The position numbers were made by a program, and so were the translations under genes. The notes beneath the pieces are model-generated. The model worked only from the letters and a program-made list of their open reading frames with translations. It did not search any database and had not been told where the DNA came from. DNA of 64,000 bases from the NCBI RefSeq assembly GCF_037055325.1, contig NZ_CP146373.1:3243557-3307556 (forward strand). Reading direction: 5' to 3'. Below are positions 25,821-33,509 of the stretch, piece after piece (position 1 is the first letter of the stretch; each line of letters starts with the position of its first letter). Source of the DNA: Arachnia propionica. Its GTDB lineage: Bacteria; Actinomycetota; Actinomycetes; Propionibacteriales; Propionibacteriaceae.

Positions 25821-26213
25821 CTACAGGAGGTCTCCGTAGTCGCCTTCGAGCCACCCGACCAACCACGTGCAGGCACCTTCACCGTCATGCAAGGATTCAG
25901 TGTGCAGAACCCGACCGGTCTCAGGCTCCACCAGCCTGCCCACGAGGTCCACCTCGAAACCGATCTTGCCTGCTGTATCACGCACCGGGGCGAAGATGCC
26001 ATCAACCAACATCATGAGGGAGTAGAGAGTGTCATCAACGGCCTTGCAGGCAGCCGCTCGGGCCACGTCACCGAGATCGGCGGGCAAGTCAGTGATCACG
26101 CTCTGCCGGACACGGGTCATCAACATGAGCCCGGTCATGCTCTGCATCCACAGGCACCGCTCCGATGAGTCTTCAGGAACTGTGAATCCGTCTGCTTCCG
26201 GGGTTTGACTCAT
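25821..26213 (-). CDS. hypothetical protein, 130 aa
   Basis: Not recognised. A small soluble acidic protein, MSQTPEADGFTVPEDSSERC at the N-terminus, a methionine-rich helix (WMQSMTGLMLMTRVRQSVI), a helix pair (DVARAAACKAVDDTLYSLMM), and strands with VDGIFAPVRD, FEVDLVGRLVEPE and TWLVGWLEGDYGDLL. It has the look of an SMI1/immunity-type cytosolic protein in composition, but no motif supports that. Start at ATG 26213. It converges on the alpha/beta hydrolase gene. Confidence 0.55.
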   Translation of the reverse strand: MSQTPEADGFTVPEDSSERCLWMQSMTGLMLMTRVRQSVITDLPADLGDVARAAACKAVDDTLYSLMMLVDGIFAPVRDTAGKIGFEVDLVGRLVEPETGRVLHTESLHDGEGACTWLVGWLEGDYGDLL

Positions 26214-26477
26214 CTGATCACCTGATTCCCACAGTGGATTTGACCCCCTCCTGCTGCCACGATGTAGCCCAGAGCGGGCAGTGCAACAGAGGACTCGCAC
26301 ATGGGGTCAATCCTTTCATGCAAAGCTCAAGAGCTGGATACATGGGATAATGAGCCGGGCATGGTGCTGCTGCCTGAAGATCAAAGAATCTGGTCTCGCA
26401 ATACCGGAGAAGGTGTTGCGATCACGAACTGGCCGGCGCCCAACACCCCTGCGGGTACCCCGAGCGTCCCCGGAATC

Positions 26478-27560
26478 ATGAGCTACAGCAAAGTATTCGC
26501 ACAGCAGTGCAACTATCGTGCCACTGTGGGCTCAACAACTCTGACTGGACTGATACTGCTGGCAGCCTTACTCATCACGGGATGGGTGGCATGGCGACGT
26601 ATCCGCCAGGAACCACGGCGACTGGCCAACGCCGGGTGGATCGCCGTCACCGCGCTGCTCGGCATCCAGACGCTGACGTTCCTCGGCTTCGCGGCCCCAC
26701 TGATGGGCTTGGCCGCTCTGGTGGTGATGTCACCCTTGATGGCCGTCGGTTTGGCGGGTTTCCTCATCCTCAATGGTGTGGTCATGCTCCGCAGGGAACG
26801 TTTCTCCCTGGCCCACTCGTTGTCCCTGCTCGCTGGCGTCGGGCTGGTCGCGGCAATGGTCATTTGTATCGCCATCATCATCGTCGGGGAGCGGCGAGCT
26901 TATCCCGTCCCGGCGTTCATCATGCTCACTACCGGCTGGGTGGCGTTGATGTTTTTCTGTTTCGTCGGGTACTCCTGGTTCTACCAACGTATCGTCCGCA
27001 GAGTTCACCCGGATTTCATCATGGTGCTGGGTGCCGGGGTTCCTTCTGGAAAAGTCACCCCGCTGCTGGCCGGGCGTATTGACCGGGCCCTTGGGGTGTG
27101 GCGGGGTGAGGTGGGTGTTGGGCGGCGTCCGTTGTTGGTGATGAGTGGTGGGCAGGGTCCTGATGAACCTGTCAGTGAGGCTAGGGCAATGGCCGATTAT
27201 GCGTTGGAGCAGGGTGTTCCGGAAGCGGCCTTGGTGTTGGAGGATCGCTCCACGACGACCCGGGAGAATTTCCAGATGTCGACGGATCTGGTTCGAGCCG
27301 AGCCGCGGCTGGGCCCAGAAGCCACGGGAATCGCTGTCACCAGCAATTATCACGCGATGCGTGCTGCGTTGTTGGCCCGCGACTTGGGTACGGGTATCCA
27401 GGTGTTGGGGGCGCGTACTGCGTGGTATTACTGGCCGAGTGCCATGTTGCGGGAATTCGTGGCGGTGGTGCAGAGATCCCCCAAGGCCTACGTGCTGGGC
27501 CTGGCCCTGGCGACGGTGCCATTGACATTGCTGGTGACCCTGGCAGCCTGGCTGTCCTGA
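26478..27560 (+). CDS. YdcF/ElyC-type DUF218 membrane protein
   Basis: A protein of about 360 residues with six or so N-terminal membrane helices (from LTGLILLAALLITGWVAW on) and a C-terminal DUF218 domain: DFIMVLGAGVPSGKVTPLLAGRI, LLVMSGGQGPDEPVSEARAM, LVLEDRSTTTRENFQMS, AVTSNYHAMRAALLARDLG. A last membrane helix ends the protein. This is the known actinobacterial form (membrane plus YdcF). ElyC/SanA relatives affect envelope integrity and lipid carrier metabolism. The start is uncertain: ATG 26478 is chosen close before the first membrane helix; the frame is open further upstream to 26301. Confidence 0.8.
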   Translation: MSYSKVFAQQCNYRATVGSTTLTGLILLAALLITGWVAWRRIRQEPRRLANAGWIAVTALLGIQTLTFLGFAAPLMGLAALVVMSPLMAVGLAGFLILNGVVMLRRERFSLAHSLSLLAGVGLVAAMVICIAIIIVGERRAYPVPAFIMLTTGWVALMFFCFVGYSWFYQRIVRRVHPDFIMVLGAGVPSGKVTPLLAGRIDRALGVWRGEVGVGRRPLLVMSGGQGPDEPVSEARAMADYALEQGVPEAALVLEDRSTTTRENFQMSTDLVRAEPRLGPEATGIAVTSNYHAMRAALLARDLGTGIQVLGARTAWYYWPSAMLREFVAVVQRSPKAYVLGLALATVPLTLLVTLAAWLS

Positions 27561-27627
27561 CGGAAATCGCCTCGAGCCGAGCACGCCGCCACGCCATCGA
27601 AGACGCGGAAAGCATCCTCACAAGGGG

Positions 27628-27656
27628 TTGCATACAAACTTGTATCCGGTTAGGGT
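27628..27656 (+). promoter_or_regulatory. promoter and shared operator of esterase C
   Basis: TTGCAT (27628-27633), 17 bp, TAGGGT (27651-27656). The spacer contains the perfect palindromic arms ATACA-AACT-TGTAT. The leader hairpin TTCCCGA/TCGGGAA (27682-27702) with loop AAGGCCA is shared with esterase B, as is a TTCAATCA element just before the ribosome site. Confidence 0.7.
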
Positions 27657-27795
27657 TCGGGGGAGGCCTCGTTGAGCCGGATTCCCGAAAGGCCATCGGG
27701 AAAACACTCCGGCGCTCATTCCGAACTCGCACGAATCGGCAGCAGCCATCGCGCGCCCCACATCATGATGAAACTTCAATCAATTAGGGAGCATT

Positions 27796-28746
27796 GTGTC
27801 TTTTGATCACAGCATCAGTCGCCGCAGCGTCTTCAAGGGGGCCGGCGGGCTCGCCGTCGCCTCCGCCCTGGGAGCCGGAGCCGCTCTGGGGGCCACCACC
27901 CCCGCACACGCGGCAGGCTTAGACGTCGTCGAACACCAGACCTACGGTCGGATGGAGTACTACAAGGTCTCCACTCCATCGATCGCTTGGAAACCCAGGG
28001 TCAACGTACTCCTGCCCGACGGCTACGACAGCGGTCGCCGCTATCCGGTGCTGTACCTGCTCCACGGCGGGGCGCAGAACTTCATGAAGTTCGACAAGGA
28101 GGACGACATCCGCGGACTGACAGCCGGACGCGATCTCATCGTTGTCATGCCCGATGGCGGAATAGCGGGATGGTACTGCAACCCGGTGACCGCGAACCTG
28201 GGGCCACGCAACTGGGAGACCTTCCACATCGAGGAACTCATCCCCTGGGTGGACGCCACCTTCCGCACCTTCCCCGAACAAGCCGGACGCGCCGTCTCCG
28301 GATTCTCCATGGGAGGCTTCGGAGCCCTCAAGTACACCGCCAAGTACTACGGCCACTTCGCCTCCGTCAGCAGCCACTCAGGACCTGCCAGCCTGCGGAG
28401 CATCAACGGTGCGGTCGCCCACTGGGCGAATGCCAGCTCAACCATTGACCTAGGCGGCGGCACCGTCTACGGAACCCCCTGGGACGAGGCCCGGGTGAGC
28501 GCCGACAACCCTGTGGAGCGCATTGAAAGCTACCGCGGCAAACGTATCTTCCTCGTCTCCGGCACCGAGGCCTTCGACGTGAACGAAGGATTCGTACTGC
28601 CCACCCAACGAGAGTTCGCCGCCGCGCTGGACCGCGCAGGAATCCAGTACGAACGCCACGAAGAGCCGGGTGGCCACTTTGTCCGCCGGGAACGCCTGCA
28701 ACAGGACATCGACGGCGTCATCGCCCACCTCCGCAAGGCCGGCTGA
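27796..28746 (+). CDS. Tat-exported esterase, paralog C
   Basis: A 316-residue esterase with GTG start and twin-arginine signal SRRSVFKGAGGLAVASALGA, cut near PAHAAG. It aligns along its full length with paralog A (GRMEYYKVSTPSIAWKPRVN versus GRMEYYRFSTSC...) and shares the C-terminal half with B: ETFHIEELIPWVDATFRTF, nucleophile GFSMGG, and EEPGGHFVRRERLQQDIDG with the catalytic histidine. It lacks the extra cysteines of A. Its own promoter with the shared operator lies about 140 bp upstream and a T-followed hairpin lies downstream, so each esterase gene is an independent transcription unit. Confidence 0.88.
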   Translation: MSFDHSISRRSVFKGAGGLAVASALGAGAALGATTPAHAAGLDVVEHQTYGRMEYYKVSTPSIAWKPRVNVLLPDGYDSGRRYPVLYLLHGGAQNFMKFDKEDDIRGLTAGRDLIVVMPDGGIAGWYCNPVTANLGPRNWETFHIEELIPWVDATFRTFPEQAGRAVSGFSMGGFGALKYTAKYYGHFASVSSHSGPASLRSINGAVAHWANASSTIDLGGGTVYGTPWDEARVSADNPVERIESYRGKRIFLVSGTEAFDVNEGFVLPTQREFAAALDRAGIQYERHEEPGGHFVRRERLQQDIDGVIAHLRKAG

Positions 28747-28775
28747 CACGCTCCTGCCACACGAGATCCCACCAG

Positions 28776-28826
28776 AGCTACGGGGATCCTCGAGCCCTCC
28801 GGACTCGAGGATCCCCGTAGCTTTTC
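28776..28826 (+). terminator. strong intrinsic terminator after esterase C
   Basis: A perfect 19-bp stem (28776-28794 with 28804-28822) and a 9-nt loop, with a TTTT run at the end. This is the best intrinsic terminator in the window. Confidence 0.9.
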
Positions 28827-28878
28827 CAGCCAACAAAATTCCTTGAAATAATAATCAATATTTCATGCCGCCAAAGAG

Positions 28879-28907
28879 TTGCATACAGTTCTGTATCCGA
28901 CTAAGCT
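28879..28907 (+). promoter_or_regulatory. promoter and shared operator of shortened esterase D
   Basis: TTGCAT (28879-28884), 17 bp, TAAGCT (28902-28907), with ATACA-GTTC-TGTAT in the spacer. The promoter of the reduced gene is thus fully conserved, although the product lacks the catalytic core. Confidence 0.7.
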
Positions 28908-29083
28908 TTCATTCAGCTTGAGCACGAGGGAACCCCTCAAGAGCGGAAGCTAGACAGAACATTCACGATGGAAAACTGATCACGTCCATCGCGATGTCAA
29001 ACGCCGTTCTTGAAACGATTTCGAGTGGACCTCAACTACCTTGGAATCGCCTGTCGTGATGGAAATCAACCACAAGGGAAACC

Positions 29084-29383
29084 ATGTCCTTGAACCACAC
29101 AATCAGTCGTCGCGCAGTCTTCAAGGGGGGTGGGGCAGTCGCAGCTGCTTCTGCCCTCGGCGCGGGAGCTGTACTGGGTGCCGCACCGCCGGCACACGCC
29201 GCTGGATTGGAGGTCGTGAACCAAGACACCGTTCTCAACACACAACGCGAGTTCGCAGCCGCGCTCGATTCAGCCGGAATCACATACGAGCGCTTTGAGG
29301 AACAGGGAGGACACTTCGTTCGCCCCGAACGTCTGCAGCAGGATGTCGATGGCGTCGTCGCCCACCTCCGCAAGGCGGAGTAA
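29084..29383 (+). pseudogene. internally deleted esterase paralog D (signal peptide fused to C-terminus)
   Basis: A 99-codon intact frame: the Tat signal SRRAVFKGGGAVAAASALGA and mature start (PAHAAGLEVVN), then a jump to the last 50 residues of the esterase (DTVLNTQREFAAALDSAGI, EEQGGHFVRPERLQQDVDG). About 220-245 residues including the GFSMGG nucleophile are missing, so it cannot be a hydrolase. The deletion is exactly in frame and the C-terminus is almost that of paralog B. It may be a dead relic or a secreted non-catalytic small protein; the conserved operator, promoter and ribosome site keep the second option open. Confidence 0.8.
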
Positions 29384-29488
29384 ACCTCCTCCCTATTTCA
29401 TTCACGCCAAGACCGAGTCGCTTCGGGGAGCGGCTTCATCCATCGCTTCTCGAGACATCAGAGCCAAAAACTGAACAACGGCAAAGAA

Positions 29489-29529
29489 AAAGAATTTGGC
29501 CCCAGAAATCACCCGGAATCAAATTCTTT
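29489..29529 (+). promoter_or_regulatory. inverted repeat upstream of exported peptide 1
   Basis: A perfect 10-bp inverted repeat, AAAGAATTTG ... CAAATTCTTT, with a 21-nt loop, ending 25 bp before the start codon of the peptide gene and just upstream of its AAGGAG site. It could be an operator or a leader RNA hairpin. Confidence 0.5.
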
Positions 29530-29554
29530 CCACCACTCAACTCCAAGGAGAAAA

Positions 29555-29755
29555 ATGCTCAAACGCAAACTCGCGGCAGTCGCCGGAATCACCCTGACCT
29601 TGGCGACTCTGCTCGGAACCCCGGCAGCCGCACACGCGAATGACGGCATGGACCCGGACCCAGATCCGAGGCTCAACCACACCTCGACGGGAGAAGAATT
29701 CCGCGGGGTCTCTTTCTACCTCTGCAAGTACCTGGGAATCTTCTGCCGCAAGTGA
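29555..29755 (+). CDS. small exported peptide 1 with C-terminal Cys pair
   Basis: A 66-residue precursor. The Sec signal (MLKRKLAAVAGITLTLATLL, cut after AAAHA) leaves a mature peptide of about 37 residues. It starts with an acidic, Asp/Pro-rich part (NDGMDPDPDPR) and ends SFYLCKYLGIFCRK, an amphipathic hydrophobic tail with two cysteines separated by six residues that could form one disulfide. A strong ribosome site (AAGGAG, 6 nt before ATG) supports expression. The neighbour 76 bp downstream is a paralog. No known family; a bacteriocin, signalling peptide or small envelope factor are all possible. Confidence 0.7.
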   Translation: MLKRKLAAVAGITLTLATLLGTPAAAHANDGMDPDPDPRLNHTSTGEEFRGVSFYLCKYLGIFCRK

Positions 29756-29831
29756 GTGATTCCCGCGTGACCCGTTCGCGCACCTCACAGGGATGAAAAC
29801 ATCTCGAACAGTCAAATCTAAGGAGAAAGAC

Positions 29832-30044
29832 ATGTTCAAACGCAAGATTGCTACCGCCATCGGAGCCGCCCTGGCCCTCAGCACCCTGGTGGTAGGAGCC
29901 CCCACGGTCGCGCAGGCCACGGAGACTCTGCCCGCTCAGTCCCAGAAAACGGGATTCGACCCCGGTGGCTGGTCCTCGAGCGAGTACAGCTTCATCCATG
30001 ACATGCTCTGCAGGTTCGTCTCGCGCAACTTCTGCAAAGGCTGA
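29832..30044 (+). CDS. small exported peptide 2 with C-terminal Cys pair
   Basis: A 70-residue precursor with the signal MFKRKIATAIGAALALSTLV, cut near AQAT. The mature part is about 40 residues and ends SFIHDMLCRFVSRNFCKG. It shares with peptide 1 the M-F/L-KRK start and the pattern LC-basic-aromatic-aliphatic ... FC-basic at the end (Cys spacing seven here, six there). Good ribosome site (TAAGGAGA). The two genes probably form one transcript ended by the hairpin at 30164-30195. The conserved Cys tail after export suggests an extracellular disulfide peptide; its activity is unknown. Confidence 0.7.
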   Translation: MFKRKIATAIGAALALSTLVVGAPTVAQATETLPAQSQKTGFDPGGWSSSEYSFIHDMLCRFVSRNFCKG

Positions 30045-30163
30045 CGAAAATCCGTGGAACAGCACCACGGAACACCTGCACGGTGATGGTGTGACGTCGT
30101 CGACATCACCTCCCTCCCTGCGCGACGACAAGCACACATCTCGCATTGACGGATGAAAAAAAT

Positions 30164-30195
30164 GATCCCCTCGACCCTCGGCGGTCGAGGGGATC
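30164..30195 (+). terminator. hairpin terminator after exported peptide genes
   Basis: A perfect 13-bp inverted repeat, GATCCCCTCGACC ... GGTCGAGGGGATC, with loop CTCGGC, about 120 bp after peptide 2. The remaining sequence to 30380 (about 185 bp) shows no gene. Confidence 0.8.
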
Positions 30196-30380
30196 GCTCT
30201 ACTCGCGGCCCCGAGGGCGGGAATCATCGGAGTTCTGCGAACTACGACCACCTCACACGGTGGCAGCGGACCCTGGCCGCCTTCACCGGGGACGCTTTCA
30301 TCCCCCGTACCTCAGTCGGCCCCTGCACCACCCATCGCTTCACAGCACCGCCATCATGGCACGTGCCCCGGAGCTGGGCC

Positions 30381-31745
30381 TCAAAGGCTGAAAGATTCCA
30401 GGCTCGCCGCCCGTTCCTTCGTGACGTGTGGAGCGAGCAGGCCGCTGGGAACCTCATCGAGGATCACCACACGCAGCACCGCTGGCCTGGAGCGCAGCAT
30501 CCAGGATTCGGTCAACCTGATGGCTTCGGGACGCAGGACATACCTGCGGACGAAACACACACCTCGACGGAAGACAACGCACTCCTCGCGTCGTCCCCAC
30601 GCAGCCGTCCAGCGATTGGCCAGCCACAAGGTGACGATGAGCAGCAATGACGCCACGCCCCAGTGCTGCCCGAAGATCATCGCCCCCGACACGAGTCCAC
30701 CGCCGAGCACGAGTACTGCGACGGGCACCGGCCAGCCCGGCCGATCCGTCGCCATGGAGGCGTCGGGCAGGATGCGCCGGACCTGTTCCTCCACCGTCGA
30801 CATCGGGGCGACAGGCAGGATCATGAGGCTCTGGGCCTCGCCGTGGGAGTTGCGCAGCACCAGCCGAAGCGATGCCATGCCGAACAGCACCATCACTGGG
30901 TTCTGATCGATCCTGACCCCCAGCACCGCATCCAGCTGCACCCTGTGGGTGGAATGCTCAAAGATCCCGGAACGAACCTCGTACCCACCATCGATTACCC
31001 TCACCACGTGACCACCGAACTTGAGGTAGGAGTGGGCGACGCCGTACAGGAACGCACACGCCAGGAGGGCGGTGATCGTCACAGGTAGATGCGCCAACAG
31101 CCACAGTGCGACGTCATCCTCACCGGGCAGACTGATCCATTCCGCCACACGGTGGTAGCCACCGATCAGAAAAGGCACCACGAGTATGAAGTGCCCATAG
31201 GTGAATGCGATCACCAGGTGGTCGCGCCACGAGGTGCGGTGGAGCAGGCGAGAATCCGAAACACCCTCTCGGGATTCCTCCGATCCTGATTCTGACGGCT
31301 TCTCATCGGATGGGAGCAGGGTGGTGGCGTCCCTGTGCAGACGCACCAACAGATCCGCGTCCTGCCGACTCAGCGCCGCGATGACGATCGACTCGCACTG
31401 CTCCGCGCCGACTGTCACGGTCACCTTGTAGCGTCGCAGCACCCGATGGGCCAGGTCCTGATCCACCCGGACCGCATCGGCTTCCTGCCAGCCGATCTGC
31501 CTGCGGGTCCTGGACGGCCAGCCCGACTCGTAGACCACGCCGTCGTCGTCCATGCAATATCTGACGGTCAACCAGTCGAAAAACAGACCGTACAAGCTAG
31601 AGGCCGAGAACACGATCACAAAGATCAGCCATGGTGTACGCAGGTACTCGGGTGGTCCTATAACGCTCGCCAGCACCACAGGGATACTGGAGCGACCGAC
31701 CTCCCAGGCCCGAACGCCCACCAGCGCCGCGCTAGACCTTCTCAT
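30381..31745 (-). CDS. bacterial PH-domain (YdbT-like) membrane protein
   Basis: A 454-residue protein with paired membrane helices alternating with bPH2 domains, the YdbT architecture: helices near the N-terminus (IPVVLASV, WLIFVIVFSASSLYGLFF), a bPH2 domain (YCMDDDGVVYESGWPSRTRR through VTVGAEQCESIVI), a second helix pair (LVIAFTYGHFILVVPFLIGG) and second bPH2 domain (YEVRSGIFEHSTHRVQLDAV, LGVRIDQNPVMVLFGMASL), and a third helix pair with a final domain. It overlaps the preceding YdbS-like gene by 14 bp. In Bacillus, YdbS and YdbT give resistance to antimicrobial peptides, and bPH2 proteins occur in leaderless bacteriocin operons; that function is not shown here. Confidence 0.85.
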   Translation of the reverse strand: MRRSSAALVGVRAWEVGRSSIPVVLASVIGPPEYLRTPWLIFVIVFSASSLYGLFFDWLTVRYCMDDDGVVYESGWPSRTRRQIGWQEADAVRVDQDLAHRVLRRYKVTVTVGAEQCESIVIAALSRQDADLLVRLHRDATTLLPSDEKPSESGSEESREGVSDSRLLHRTSWRDHLVIAFTYGHFILVVPFLIGGYHRVAEWISLPGEDDVALWLLAHLPVTITALLACAFLYGVAHSYLKFGGHVVRVIDGGYEVRSGIFEHSTHRVQLDAVLGVRIDQNPVMVLFGMASLRLVLRNSHGEAQSLMILPVAPMSTVEEQVRRILPDASMATDRPGWPVPVAVLVLGGGLVSGAMIFGQHWGVASLLLIVTLWLANRWTAAWGRREECVVFRRGVCFVRRYVLRPEAIRLTESWMLRSRPAVLRVVILDEVPSGLLAPHVTKERAASLESFSL

Positions 31746-32199
31746 CCCGGCCCCACTTCGACAGCTCGGCGGCGAGGGCGTCAGCATCAGGACCGAGCAG
31801 CGGACCGACGTCATGGGTCGAACCGAGGGTCCCGATCCGCAGGAGTTTCAAACCCATGGCCCGACTGACCGGCCCCTGATGAAGTTCCACAAACAGGACC
31901 TGGTTGGCGGGAACGATGAGCCTGCGAGTGATCAGGCAACCGCTGGATCGCTCGAATCCACCGGGCTCCGTCCTGTACTGGTAGCTGATGAACCGCTTTC
32001 GCAGCACCCACACCAGCATGACGAGTGCATGGAGCACCACAGCGATCCCGGCGACGAGAAGCCACGGCTGCAGCCAGCCCGCCCCGGGCCACAGCAACAT
32101 CGCACCGATCAACACGCACACAATCACACCGGCACGCACAGCAGCATTGATTCTCCACACCTTGAGGGTGTCTCCAGGAAGATGGGAGGCTTCAATCAT
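31732..32199 (-). CDS. bacterial PH-domain (YdbS-like) membrane protein
   Basis: A 155-residue partner of the next gene. Two membrane helices (AAVRAGVIVCVLIGAMLLW and WLLVAGIAVVLHALVMLVWV) are followed by a single bPH2 domain with its typical signature: FISYQYRTEPGGFERSSGCL, TRRLIVPANQVLFVELHQGPVSR and GLKLLRIGTLGS. ATG 32199 is chosen for its GGAAGG ribosome site; upstream ATGs at 32235 and 32253 are alternatives. The pair has a promoter with the same operator as the esterases, placing it in their regulon. Membrane localisation is clear, the function is inferred only. Confidence 0.85.
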   Translation of the reverse strand: MIEASHLPGDTLKVWRINAAVRAGVIVCVLIGAMLLWPGAGWLQPWLLVAGIAVVLHALVMLVWVLRKRFISYQYRTEPGGFERSSGCLITRRLIVPANQVLFVELHQGPVSRAMGLKLLRIGTLGSTHDVGPLLGPDADALAAELSKWGRDEKV

Positions 32200-32268
32200 G
32201 ATGCATCCTTCCGCCTCTGCGGTATCGACTTTCATGACGCCGTAGCACGACACCTGTTTGACCCTGCG

Positions 32269-32292
32269 ACCTTATCAATACATAACTGTATT
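32269..32292 (-). promoter_or_regulatory. promoter/operator of the PH-domain operon
   Basis: On the minus strand, AATACA-GTTA-TGTATT (32292-32277) is followed 3 nt later by TAAGGT (-10, 32274-32269). The palindrome has the same ATACA-N4-TGTAT core as the esterase promoters, but the TTGCAT -35 is not present. Probably bound by the same regulator, which is not in this window. Confidence 0.6.
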
Positions 32293-32428
32293 GGGATGTC
32301 ACTCCTCACAGAACGTCCGTTCTGAAGCGTTGACGCTACCCTCAAAGCGTTACCCCCGCTGGGGCCTGACGAGCATGTCCTCCGCGGCCAGCAGGACCCA
32401 CGATCAGGAACAGCCCTGGCCCGTAGGG

Positions 32429-33400
32429 TCAGGCCCGGTCAACCGTTCCATTTCTGCTGACACGTCGGCCCAGCGACGGACTCAGCGCCAGGATCACGAC
32501 CGCGAAGGCCGGGACCACCCACAGCGCCAGACGCAGGTCGGCGGCCTCCGACAGCGCACCGATCAGCGGCGGACCTGCGAAGAATCCGATCCGCATCACC
32601 CAGGTGACGATCATCAGCCCGTCGCCGTGATTCATGTCGGGCAGCTCGTCGGCGGCGTGCATGGCCGACGGAATCACCGTCGCGACACCCCATCCGACAC
32701 AGGCGAAACCCAGGATCGCAGTGGTCGGCGACGGCCAGATCAGCGACAATCCCATGCCGAGAAAGGCGATGATGCCGCCCTGCACGACGGCAAATCGCGG
32801 CCCGATCCGCGACACCAGGGCGTCACCGGTGAACCGCCCGATCAGCTGCGCCCCCTGCAACCCGACGAAGGCCATGCCCGCCACAAACGGAATGACCTCA
32901 AACTGCCGGTCCAGGTAGATCGCACCCCAGGTGGAGCCGGTGTCCTCCATCAAACCGGCCGAGGCACCGAGCAGTCCGAGCGCCGCGAGTCGCATGACAG
33001 CACCGGCAGGCAGACGCCGCCGTCGCTGTTGCCGGCTCCTTTCAGCCTGCGGGTCGTGGTCCAGACCGGGCAGCAGCAAGGTCTTCGCGCCCAACGACAT
33101 CCCACCGAAGACCACCGTCGCCGCGACGCACTGCACCCAGACGGGAATCCCCGCCTGACCGGCGGCGGAACCGATAACACCCCCGCACACCGCGCCGATC
33201 GACCACCAACCGTGGAAACTGTTGAGGATCGGGCGACCGTAGAGTTCCTGGACGCGCAGTCCGTGGGCGTTCATCGAGATGTCGGTCAGCGTGTCGAGGC
33301 TCGCCATCAGGAACACCCCCGCCGCGAACACCCAGGCCGCCGGGGCGTTGCCGATGAGGTTCAGCATGGCGATCCCCACCGGGCCCGCCGAACGTCAGCA
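32429..33400 (-). pseudogene. MFS transporter, 5'-truncated
   Basis: About 320 codons of a major facilitator superfamily permease of the fucose/sugar-like group (SMNAHGLRVQELYGRPILNS, FHGWWSIGAVCGG, AGMAFVGLQGAQLIGRFTGD, GFACVGWGVATVIPSAMH). Full-length relatives have about 400 residues; the first three helices and the conserved loop 2-3 motif are missing. Upstream of the first GTG, codons still make sense (RSAGPVGIAML) but an in-frame TGA appears within 21 bp, and repeat R copy 3 starts about 15 bp beyond. The break therefore lies next to the repeat, as for the beta-helix gene. Unlikely to work as a transporter. Confidence 0.65.
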
Positions 33401-33412
33401 CTCATCTCCGGG

Positions 33413-33487
33413 ATTATGTCATTGTGAAAGATTGTGTGGCGTACACGGTACAAATTCCTCCACACCTACGACGAAACCTTTCACCGA
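33413..33487 (+). repeat. interspersed repeat R, copy 3
   Basis: Third copy: ATTATGTCATTGTGAAAG, then ATTGTGTGGCGTACACGG and a final AACCTTTCACC. It sits between the truncated MFS gene and deoA and produces a spurious in-frame extension of deoA upstream of its true start. Same orientation as copies 1 and 2. Confidence 0.7.
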
Positions 33488-33509
33488 AAGGGTCCTAGAC
33501 TCATCAACA

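Noticed and set aside
33434..33509. 25-residue N-terminal extension of thymidine phosphorylase
   Set aside because: It is encoded by repeat R and has no family similarity; the family start is MDAIEVIS at 33510.
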